Shown here one piece after another: positions 5,161-11,465 of a stretch of 11,465 nucleotides of DNA. The notes beneath the pieces are model-generated. The model had not been told where the DNA came from, ran no database searches, and worked only from the letters and a program-made list of their open reading frames with translations. Every line of letters begins with the position of its first letter. Within the stretch, counting starts at the first letter, position 1. Made by a program: the position numbers and the translations under genes. The stretch comes from Fidelibacterota bacterium UBA7303 (GTDB lineage: Bacteria > Fidelibacterota > Marinisomatia > Marinisomatales > UBA1611): NCBI GenBank assembly GCA_002471805.1, contig DKQR01000030.1, positions 22,750-34,214 of the forward strand. Reading direction: 5' to 3'.

Positions 5161-7517
5161 TGGGTAAACATATAGGCAAAAGCGTAAAAAGGGTAGAAGA
5201 CCCACGGTTCCTTCAGGGACAGGGAAAGTATGTAGCGAACATTAAACTCCCGGACATGGCTCATGTAGCAGTTCTGAGGAGCCCCCATGCCCATGCTAAG
5301 ATCAACAGCATAAACACAGCTGCTGCGAAAGCTTTGGACGGTGTAATTGATGTATTTGTTGGACAGGACCTAATTGATGGTGGTGTTGGCAAAATGCCCG
5401 TTATCTGGCAGGTGCCTGATAACAAGATTCCCGACCGCTGGCCGTTAACCCCGGATAAAGTGCGTCACGTTGGGGACAGTGTTGCCGCCGTGGTTGCTGA
5501 AGATCCCTACATTGCTAGGGATGCATTGGACCTTATCGAAGTCGATTATGAGGCCCTGGAAGCCACCACAGGTGCCAAGGCTACCACGGAAGATGGGAAA
5601 CCTCTCGTTCATGATGAAATTGAAAATAATATCAGTTTCAAATGGGGTTTAGGAGACAGGGAAGCCTGTGACAAAGCCTTTGAAGAAGCAGATCATGTGG
5701 TAAAACTGGACCTGATCAACCAGCGCCTGATTGCTAATGCCATGGAACCAAGAGCTTGTGCTGCCCAATGGATCGCTGCGACAGAGAACATGACAGTCTG
5801 GACCACCAGTCAGAATCCGCACATTATCCGTTTTGGATTAAGTGCTGTTACCCTGCCCATGCTTGATGAGCATAAACTGCGGGTCATTTCTCCGGATGTA
5901 GGCGGCGGGTTTGGGAGCAAAATCTTCCATTACCCGGAAGAGGTGATTGTTCCCTGGATCGCAAAAAAGATCAACAGACCCTGCAAATGGGTGGCAACCA
6001 GAAGTGAATCCTTTATGACCGACTCTCAGGGACGCGATCATGTGCAAAATTGCAAGTTAGCATTAAAAAGTGACGGTACCATTACTGGACTCTATGTGGA
6101 ACTCCATGCGGATATGGGTGCCTACTTATCAAGTATTGCACCATTGATTCCAACTGTCATCTGCATTACTCTTTTTTCTGGGTTATATAAATATCCAGGA
6201 ATATGGGGTGAGACCACGGGAACCCTGACCAATACGGTTCCGGTAGACGCCTACCGCGGTGCAGGCAGGCCGGAAGCATCTTATCTGCTGGAACGAATCA
6301 TAGATGTAGCTGCCAAGGAACTGGGTATGGATCCCATAGAAATACGAAGGAAGAATTTTATTGGAAAAGATGAATTCCCCTATCAAACACCGGTGGCATT
6401 TTTGTACGACAGCGGCGATTATCACGCCATGTTTGATAAACTGGAAGAGAATGCAGATTACCAGGGTATGCGATCTGCACAGGCCAGTGCAAAAGAAGAG
6501 GGACGGCTTGTGGGTATTGGTGTAAGCGGCAGCGTAGAAGCAAGCGGATATGGTCCAGCCGCTACCGTAGGAGCGTTGGGTTTTTACGGTGGTATGTGGG
6601 AGCACGGAGGAATTCGGGTTCATCCAACTGGTAAGGTTACCGCTTTTACGGGCTCTCATTCACATGGCCAGGGTCATGAGACGACCATGGCTCAGATCGT
6701 AGCTGACAAGTTAGGTATTGAAGTTGCTGATGTTGATGTAGTGCATGGTGACACTGACCTGGTGACCCAGGGTATGGGTACCTACGGCAGCCGCAGTGTT
6801 GCGGTTGGCGGAGAAGCACTGTCCAATGCTGCTAAGACAATACGTAAAAAGCTGGTTACACTGGCTGCTCACTTGATGGAAGTATCTGAAGATGATCTGG
6901 TATATGATGATGAAAATGGCAGTGTCCAGGTAAAAGGTGTACCCGATAAGTCTAAGGCTTTTGGAGAACTGGCTTTTGCAGCTTACAGCGGCCATAGCCT
7001 GCCGGAAGGAATGGATCCCGGTTTAGAAACATCAGCCTATTATAATCCTGGCAATTTCACATTTCCATCATCAGCTCACCTGGTGCAGGTAGAAGTGGAT
7101 AAGGATACTGGTGAAATTGAGATTCAGAAATTCGTTGCCGTGGAAGATTGCGGCAATGTAATAAACCCCATGGTGGTAGAAGGCCAGATCTTGGGCGGAA
7201 TTGCTCAGGGTGTGGGACAGGCTCTTTATGAACATGGAGTATACGATGATGATGGTCAACTGGTTAGCGGCTCTATGCTGGATTATACCATGCCCAGAGC
7301 TGACAATTTTCCTATGATTGAATCTGACCGTATAGAAACTCCATCTCCCAGTAATACTCTGGGGGTTAAAGGTGTAGGGGAAATGGGTAGTATAACATCA
7401 CCGCCAGCAGTGGTAAATGCTGTTGTGGATGCCTTATCCGATTATGGTGTGAAGCATATAGATATGCCCCTCACTTCGGAAAAAATCTGGAACATCTTGC
7501 AAACGAACGGAGGTTAA
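5160..7517 (+). CDS. coxL: CoxL-family molybdenum-binding large subunit, form II type (probable aldehyde or heterocycle oxidoreductase)
   Basis: From the ATG at 5160 the protein has 785 residues and binds the Mo cofactor of the hydroxylase. It begins IGKSVKRVEDPRFLQGQGKY (5-24), as the family does. Cofactor and active-site segments are GGGFGSK (248-254), AYRGAGR (364-370), HGQGHET (502-508), QGMGTYGSR (537-545) and GVGE, with the catalytic Glu741. True form I CO dehydrogenases have AYxCSFR, whose Cys binds copper; this protein has AYRGAGR, the form II signature, so it lacks the Cu ligand and is unlikely to be an efficient CO oxidiser. Likely substrates are aldehydes or aromatic N-heterocycles. 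Its start overlaps the coxS stop by one base. The Moco genes just upstream probably supply its cofactor. The substrate is not determinable from sequence alone. Confidence 0.94.
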   Translation: MGKHIGKSVKRVEDPRFLQGQGKYVANIKLPDMAHVAVLRSPHAHAKINSINTAAAKALDGVIDVFVGQDLIDGGVGKMPVIWQVPDNKIPDRWPLTPDKVRHVGDSVAAVVAEDPYIARDALDLIEVDYEALEATTGAKATTEDGKPLVHDEIENNISFKWGLGDREACDKAFEEADHVVKLDLINQRLIANAMEPRACAAQWIAATENMTVWTTSQNPHIIRFGLSAVTLPMLDEHKLRVISPDVGGGFGSKIFHYPEEVIVPWIAKKINRPCKWVATRSESFMTDSQGRDHVQNCKLALKSDGTITGLYVELHADMGAYLSSIAPLIPTVICITLFSGLYKYPGIWGETTGTLTNTVPVDAYRGAGRPEASYLLERIIDVAAKELGMDPIEIRRKNFIGKDEFPYQTPVAFLYDSGDYHAMFDKLEENADYQGMRSAQASAKEEGRLVGIGVSGSVEASGYGPAATVGALGFYGGMWEHGGIRVHPTGKVTAFTGSHSHGQGHETTMAQIVADKLGIEVADVDVVHGDTDLVTQGMGTYGSRSVAVGGEALSNAAKTIRKKLVTLAAHLMEVSEDDLVYDDENGSVQVKGVPDKSKAFGELAFAAYSGHSLPEGMDPGLETSAYYNPGNFTFPSSAHLVQVEVDKDTGEIEIQKFVAVEDCGNVINPMVVEGQILGGIAQGVGQALYEHGVYDDDGQLVSGSMLDYTMPRADNFPMIESDRIETPSPSNTLGVKGVGEMGSITSPPAVVNAVVDALSDYGVKHIDMPLTSEKIWNILQTNGG
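6249..6269 (+). other. Form II active-site loop codons (AYRGAGR) in coxL
   Basis: These seven codons encode AYRGAGR (residues 364-370). This loop separates copper-containing form I CO dehydrogenase (AYxCSFR) from the form II group. No cysteine is encoded here, so the Cu-Mo centre of aerobic CO dehydrogenase cannot form. Confidence 0.9.
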
Positions 7518-7520
7518 GTC

Positions 7521-8360
7521 ATGCAGCCAGCAAAATTTAATTATCATAGAGCCAATACCATTGACGAAGCTGAATCATTGTGTAAAGAAAATACCGATGC
7601 CAGTTTTATCGCAGGTGGACACAGTCTGATCCCAGCAATGAAACTGCGGTTGGCTGAACCTGGAACCCTGGTGGATATTGGAAGAATAGGTGACTTGAAA
7701 GGAATCAGCAGGGAAGGTGATACGATTCATATTGGTGCCTTAACTACACATGCTGAAGTGGAAAGTTCAGATGTAGTAAAGGATGCCTGCGCCGCATTGG
7801 CAGAAGCAGCAGGAATGATTGGTGATCCCCAGGTTCGGAACCGCGGCACCATCGGCGGGAATGTGGCCCATGCGGATCCAGCTTCCGATTACCCGGGTAT
7901 ATTAATGGCACTCAAAGCAACCGTGGTCACAAGTAGTAGATCCATCGCGGTAGATGACTTTTTTACCGGATTGTTCGAAACGGCATTAAACGATGGGGAA
8001 GTAATCACAGAAATACAGGTTCCTGCATTGGGTGATGGAAGTGGTTCCGGTTATGCCAAGTTCTTTAACCCCGCATCACGCTATGCTGTGGTGGGAGTTG
8101 GAGCCGTTGTTTCTTTGGATAACGGGTCCTGTTCTTCCTGCAGTATTGGCGTTACTGGTGCGGCTGATCATGCATTTCGTGCAAAAGAAGCAGAAGATAT
8201 CTTGGTTGGCTCTAACCTAGGCCCTGATGCTATTGATTCTGCTGCTGCTAAAATAAGTGATGGACAAGAAATGATGAGTGATCTTGTCGCATCTGCAAAT
8301 TATCGCGCACATTTATGTGGTGTAATAGCAAAAAAAGCACTGAATCAAGCTATGTCCTAG
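7521..8360 (+). CDS. coxM: CoxM-type FAD-binding medium subunit of a molybdenum hydroxylase
   Basis: This 279-residue protein is the flavoprotein subunit that passes electrons from the iron-sulfur centres to an external acceptor. FAD-binding segments are AGGHSLIPAMKLR (31-43) and the TIGGN loop (110-114) within GDPQVRNRGTIGGN, followed by ADPASDYP (118-125). A CO-dehydrogenase flavoprotein C-terminal domain fills the last hundred residues. The length is normal. It starts three bases after the coxL stop, with GGAGG (7509-7513) at ideal spacing. No cysteine motif for a 4Fe-4S insertion, as in 4-hydroxybenzoyl-CoA reductase, is seen. Together with CoxS and CoxL it completes the (alpha-beta-gamma)2-type enzyme. 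Its acceptor (quinone, ferredoxin or other) is unknown; the nearby coxG hints at quinone. Confidence 0.94.
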   Translation: MQPAKFNYHRANTIDEAESLCKENTDASFIAGGHSLIPAMKLRLAEPGTLVDIGRIGDLKGISREGDTIHIGALTTHAEVESSDVVKDACAALAEAAGMIGDPQVRNRGTIGGNVAHADPASDYPGILMALKATVVTSSRSIAVDDFFTGLFETALNDGEVITEIQVPALGDGSGSGYAKFFNPASRYAVVGVGAVVSLDNGSCSSCSIGVTGAADHAFRAKEAEDILVGSNLGPDAIDSAAAKISDGQEMMSDLVASANYRAHLCGVIAKKALNQAMS

Positions 8361-8416
8361 AACGAAGGAATTGTTAGTAAATCAATTTGTATTCATTTAA
8401 TTAGAAGGAGAAAAGT

Positions 8417-9427
8417 ATGATTGAACCTACAACTGATAAGATGTTATGGATGTATGAGCAAATGCTTATTATCAGAGAATTTGAAGAAACAATGGTCAAT
8501 ATATATCTTGAGGGTAAACTACCTCCTGAAATCCAAGAAGGTCTTGCTTTTGATATTGGCAGTGGTCCTGTGCCAGGGGAAATGCATCTAGCAGCTGGGC
8601 AAGAACCGGTGGCTGTCGGAACTTGTGCTCATCTAAAAAAAGATGATACAATTACAGGTACCCATAGACCGCATCATTTCGCAATAGCGAAAGGAGTATC
8701 TATAAATGCACTCGCTGCTGAAATTTTTGGAAAAGTGACTGGTCTCGGAAGAGGTAAAGGAGGCCATATGCACCTGTTTGATGTCGAAAATAAATTTGGT
8801 TGTAGTGGTATTATTGGTGCAGGTATGCCCCAAGCTTGTGGTGCAGCTCTAGCTGCAAAGAAAAAAGGAAAAGATTGGGTTACCGTTACTTTCTTTGGTG
8901 AAGGTGCAGCCAACCAGGGATCTTTCCATGAATCATTAAATCTCGCAGCTCTATGGAATCTACCTGTGATTTTTATTTGCGAAGATAATAGTTATGCAAT
9001 TTCTGTTACTAAGGATGAATCTACTGCAATAGCAAACAATGCTGATCGAGCAGCAGGGTATGGCATGCCTGGAGTAAGCGTGGATAATAATGATGCTCTA
9101 GAAGTATTCTCTGTTGTAGGCGAAGCAGTTTCCCGTGCCCGCGCCGGAGAAGGACCATCATTGATAGAATGCAAAACCGATCGATATCTTGGGCATTTCC
9201 AAGGTGATGCAGAAGCATACCGTCCGGAAGGTGAAGTAGAAAAACTTAGGGAAAATGATCCTATAGATCTTTTAAGAGATCATTTAGTAGCTAGTGATGC
9301 AATGTCAGATGATAATGAAAAAGAAATTAAAGATCGTGCTTCTGCAACTGTAAAAGCTGCATATGAATTTGCTCGGGCAAGTGATTATCCAGATACATCA
9401 GAAGTTGCTCAGCACGTTTTTGTATAA
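8417..9427 (+). CDS. acoA: Thiamine-diphosphate dehydrogenase E1 subunit alpha (acetoin/2-oxoacid dehydrogenase family)
   Basis: A 336-residue E1-alpha. It has the family's GQEPVAVGT (61-69), HRPHH (83-87), GRGKGGHMHLFD (111-122), the thiamine-diphosphate motif GEGAANQGSFHESLN (161-175) ending at EDN191, and LGHFQGDAEAYR (258-269) near the C-terminus. With E1-beta it would decarboxylate a 2-oxoacid or cleave acetoin and pass the acyl group to the lipoyl arm of E2. Two features depart from textbook AcoA/PdhA: GEG replaces the Mg-binding GDG, and an extra segment of roughly 14 residues (about 37-53) precedes GEMHLAAGQE. I recall a subfamily with the same traits, so this is probably a distinct clade whose substrate is unassigned. 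A strong AAGGAG (8405-8410) precedes the start; the gap from coxM is 56 bases. Confidence 0.88.
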   Translation: MIEPTTDKMLWMYEQMLIIREFEETMVNIYLEGKLPPEIQEGLAFDIGSGPVPGEMHLAAGQEPVAVGTCAHLKKDDTITGTHRPHHFAIAKGVSINALAAEIFGKVTGLGRGKGGHMHLFDVENKFGCSGIIGAGMPQACGAALAAKKKGKDWVTVTFFGEGAANQGSFHESLNLAALWNLPVIFICEDNSYAISVTKDESTAIANNADRAAGYGMPGVSVDNNDALEVFSVVGEAVSRARAGEGPSLIECKTDRYLGHFQGDAEAYRPEGEVEKLRENDPIDLLRDHLVASDAMSDDNEKEIKDRASATVKAAYEFARASDYPDTSEVAQHVFV

Positions 9428-9449
9428 TTATAGAGACTAGGAGAAAATT

Positions 9450-10469
9450 ATGGGAAATGAAAATAATCGAGAATTAACTATGGCAGCAGCAATTTCAGAA
9501 GGTATGGCACAAGAGATGGAAAGGGATGAAAATGTTTTTGTTATGGGAGAAGATGTGGCTAAATATGGTGGTATTTTTGGTGCTACAGGTGGATTATTAG
9601 ATAGATTTGGTGCTGACCGTGTAATGGATACACCTATTTCAGAAACTGCTTTTATTGGTGCTGCAACTGGTGCTGCGGCTGAAGGTATGCGTCCTGTAGT
9701 AGAATTGATGTTTGTGGATTTCTTCGGCGTGTGCATGGATCAAATCTATAATCATATGGCAAAAAATATCTATATGTCAGGAGGTAATGTTAAGTTGCCT
9801 GTTGTGCTTACTACTGCGATCGGAGGTGGATATAATGATGCTGCACAGCATTCCCAATGCTTATATGGTCTTTTTGCACATGTTCCTGGGTTGAAAATTG
9901 TAGTACCATCAAATGCATATGATGCAAAGGGAATGATGATTGAAGCAATTAGAGATGATAATCCAGTAATGTATTTTTTTCACAAAGGAATTATGGGGCT
10001 ACTTTGGATGGCTTATTTTACAGGAAGTACTACCCATGTTCCCGAAGAATCATATACTGTTCCATTTGGTAAAGCCAAAGTAGTGCGTGAAGGTAATGAT
10101 ATAACGCTGGTGACCCTAAGTCAAATGGTACATAAGAGTATGCAAGCTGCAGAAACACTTGAATCTGATGGGATTAGTGTAGAGGTAATTGATCTTAGAA
10201 CGCTTGTCCCATTGGATAAAGATACAATTCTAAATTCAGTTGCTAAAACAAATAGACTTTGTGTTGCTGATGAGGATTATTTAAGCTTTGGATTATCTGG
10301 GGAGATTGTTGCAATCGTCGCAGAAAATCTTGATAGTATCGATCTTACATGTCCCGTAAAACGCTTAGCGGTTAAGGATATGCCGATACCATACAGTCCT
10401 CCTCTGGAAAATGCAGCTATCCCGCAATCTTCTGATATTGAAAATACGATCAGAGGAATGATGGCTTAA
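9450..10469 (+). CDS. acoB: Thiamine-diphosphate dehydrogenase E1 subunit beta (acetoin/2-oxoacid dehydrogenase family)
   Basis: A 339-residue E1-beta with its pyrimidine-binding transketolase domain (about 8-185) and C-terminal domain (about 200-325). Recognisable segments are VFVMGEDVAKYGG (29-41, containing the Glu that activates thiamine), DTPISETAFIGAATGAA (60-76), AAQHSQ near 130, LFAHVPGLKIVVPSNAYDAKG near 141-161, EAIRDDNP near 165-172, and VIDLRTLVPLD in the second domain. It pairs with the E1-alpha encoded 22 bases upstream; AGGAG (9439-9443) is well spaced for translation. No motif is broken. Family-level assignment is secure; naming it an acetoin enzyme is inferred from similarity to AcoB and is not certain, since pyruvate and branched-chain E1-beta subunits share these motifs. 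Confidence 0.9.
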   Translation: MGNENNRELTMAAAISEGMAQEMERDENVFVMGEDVAKYGGIFGATGGLLDRFGADRVMDTPISETAFIGAATGAAAEGMRPVVELMFVDFFGVCMDQIYNHMAKNIYMSGGNVKLPVVLTTAIGGGYNDAAQHSQCLYGLFAHVPGLKIVVPSNAYDAKGMMIEAIRDDNPVMYFFHKGIMGLLWMAYFTGSTTHVPEESYTVPFGKAKVVREGNDITLVTLSQMVHKSMQAAETLESDGISVEVIDLRTLVPLDKDTILNSVAKTNRLCVADEDYLSFGLSGEIVAIVAENLDSIDLTCPVKRLAVKDMPIPYSPPLENAAIPQSSDIENTIRGMMA

Positions 10470-10478
10470 TTAATAACA

Positions 10479-10509
10479 TCACCGGCTATTCTGTTTGGAT
10501 GGCCGGTGA
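10479..10509 (+). terminator. Hairpin after acoB: possible terminator or attenuator
   Basis: CACCGGC (10480-10486) pairs with GCCGGTG (10502-10508), extended by one T-A pair, around a 15-base loop. It starts 10 bases after the acoB stop. The sequence that follows is AT-rich (AATTAATTTATATA) but has no long T run, so termination may be partial. It would separate the E1 genes from the E2 gene in the transcript, or protect the 3' end of the upstream message. Confidence 0.5.
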
Positions 10510-10602
10510 ATTAATTTATATACTGAATTCGATAAAATTCCGAGGCTGTATGCATCGGCATTTAATATGTTTCTATAACAATTAAATAAAATTATAAAGT
10601 TT

Positions 10603-11465
10603 ATGTTTGAGTTTAATATTTCGAAAGATGATTGGCCAGCTGATCCTGGGACAGAAGGACTTATTGCAGATTGGAAAGTTTCTGTAGGGGATTTTGTTAA
10701 TAAAGAAGATATGCTTTTTGAAAGTGTGTTTGTAAAAACTAATATAGAAATACTATCCCCTGTATCAGGTATAATAAAAGAAATATGTATTAAAAAAAAT
10801 GAGTTATTTAAAGAAGGTACTATTATAGCGATAATAGATGATAATACTGATGTATCCGATGATTTAACTAATGATAATAATGTTAAAACCCAAGATGATA
10901 AAGAACCTAATGAATCCTACCAAATAGAAACAGGTTTAACAGTTTTAGAAAAGAAATTATTAAGTGGAATTAGGAAAACAATCTCAAATAGAATGACTGC
11001 TAGTTGGCTTAATGCTCCCCAAGTAACTGAATTTATAAATGTTAATATGGATTCATTAGTTGCTCTTAGAAAGAGTAAGAATGATAAATCAGATAATAAT
11101 ATTAATATTGGCTATGAGGATTTTATAATTAAAGCCTTTGCTCTAAGTCTTAAAGGAAACAGAGATTTTAACGGTAGTATTATTAATGATGAAATTTTGA
11201 TTTTTGGTGAAATAAATATTGGCTGTGCTATTGATACTCAGGATGGGTTAATGGTTCCTGTTATTAAAGGATCAAATCAAAAGTCGATTTATGAGATTTC
11301 AGAAATAAGACAAAAACTCACAAAAAAAGCAATTGCGGGTGAACTATCTAATGAAGACATAAATCAAGGTACTGCATCAATATCTAATCTTGGCAGCACT
11401 GGTATCGATTCTTTTACCCCAATTCTTAATCCCCCACAGATATGTATCCTTGGTATTGGTGCAAT
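10603..11465 (+). CDS. acoC: E2 dihydrolipoyl acyltransferase, N-terminal 287 residues (partial, runs off the window)
   Basis: The frame opens at the ATG at 10603, after a TAA at 10576-10578, and stays open to the edge. Residues about 1-78 are a lipoyl domain: WKVSVGDFVNKEDML, then Lys45 at the lipoylation position (VFVK where most have ETDK) and EILSPVSGIIKEI. Residues about 79-110 are an Asp/Asn-rich linker. From about 112 the acyltransferase core begins: LSGIRKTISNRM (120-131), APQVTEFINV (138-147), DGLMVPVIK (214-222), SISNLGSTGIDSFTPILNPPQ (259-279) and ILGIGA at the edge. The catalytic HxxxD region lies beyond the window. No peripheral subunit-binding domain is visible between the lipoyl and catalytic parts. 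The gene is much more AT-rich than its neighbours and has only AAAG near its start. It would accept the acyl group from E1 and pass it to CoA. Confidence 0.87.
   Translation, partial: MFEFNISKDDWPADPGTEGLIADWKVSVGDFVNKEDMLFESVFVKTNIEILSPVSGIIKEICIKKNELFKEGTIIAIIDDNTDVSDDLTNDNNVKTQDDKEPNESYQIETGLTVLEKKLLSGIRKTISNRMTASWLNAPQVTEFINVNMDSLVALRKSKNDKSDNNINIGYEDFIIKAFALSLKGNRDFNGSIINDEILIFGEINIGCAIDTQDGLMVPVIKGSNQKSIYEISEIRQKLTKKAIAGELSNEDINQGTASISNLGSTGIDSFTPILNPPQICILGIGA

Noticed and set aside
6183..6659. Minus-strand open frame of 158 codons inside coxL
   Set aside because: It lies wholly antisense to the coxL active-site region and resembles no family; the sense strand explains the conservation.
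5160..7517. Genuine copper-molybdenum (form I) CO dehydrogenase
   Set aside because: The active-site loop is AYRGAGR without the copper-binding Cys of AYxCSFR, the gene order is S-L-M, and coxD/E/F are absent from the window.

Overview
The window is bacterial, with every gene on the + strand and almost no spare DNA. It holds two linked blocks: a near-complete molybdenum cofactor (Moco) biosynthesis cluster, then a catabolic block that encodes a three-subunit Mo-hydroxylase followed by the start of a 2-oxoacid/acetoin-dehydrogenase-type complex.

Layout. Bases 1-69 are the 3' end of moaA. After a 136-base gap with a striking palindrome come a moaC-mogA fusion, moeA, an unusual rhodanese-ThiF/MoeB protein, moaD and moaE (206-4035). 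These are tightly packed: three junctions overlap or abut, and the moaC-mogA to moeA gap is only 28 bases. A 146-base gap precedes coxG (TTG start) and coxS-coxL-coxM (4182-8360). The large subunit carries AYRGAGR, so it is of the 'form II' or aldehyde-oxidoreductase type, not true form I CO dehydrogenase. Then follow E1-alpha and E1-beta of a thiamine-diphosphate dehydrogenase (8417-10469), a hairpin, and the 5' part of an E2 dihydrolipoyl acyltransferase that runs off the right edge.

How it could work together (inference). The first block makes molybdopterin and inserts Mo, supplying the CoxL-type enzyme. An acetoin-dehydrogenase-type E1/E2 complex would release an aldehyde plus acyl-CoA, and an aldehyde-oxidising Mo-enzyme next door could remove that aldehyde. 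The true substrates cannot be read from the sequence. A cytosine transferase (mocA), coxD/E/F and an E3 subunit are not in the window.

Organism. MoaC-MogA fusions of this kind are, as I recall, common in Bacteroidota and relatives. However, strong Shine-Dalgarno sequences precede coxS, coxM, acoA and acoB, which is unlike typical Bacteroidota. I would call it an uncultured-type bacterium, possibly of the FCB group, with low confidence. Base composition falls from roughly 50% GC in the Moco and cox genes to about 40% in the E1 genes and below 30% in E2 (hand counts on sampled lines), which suggests a composite locus.
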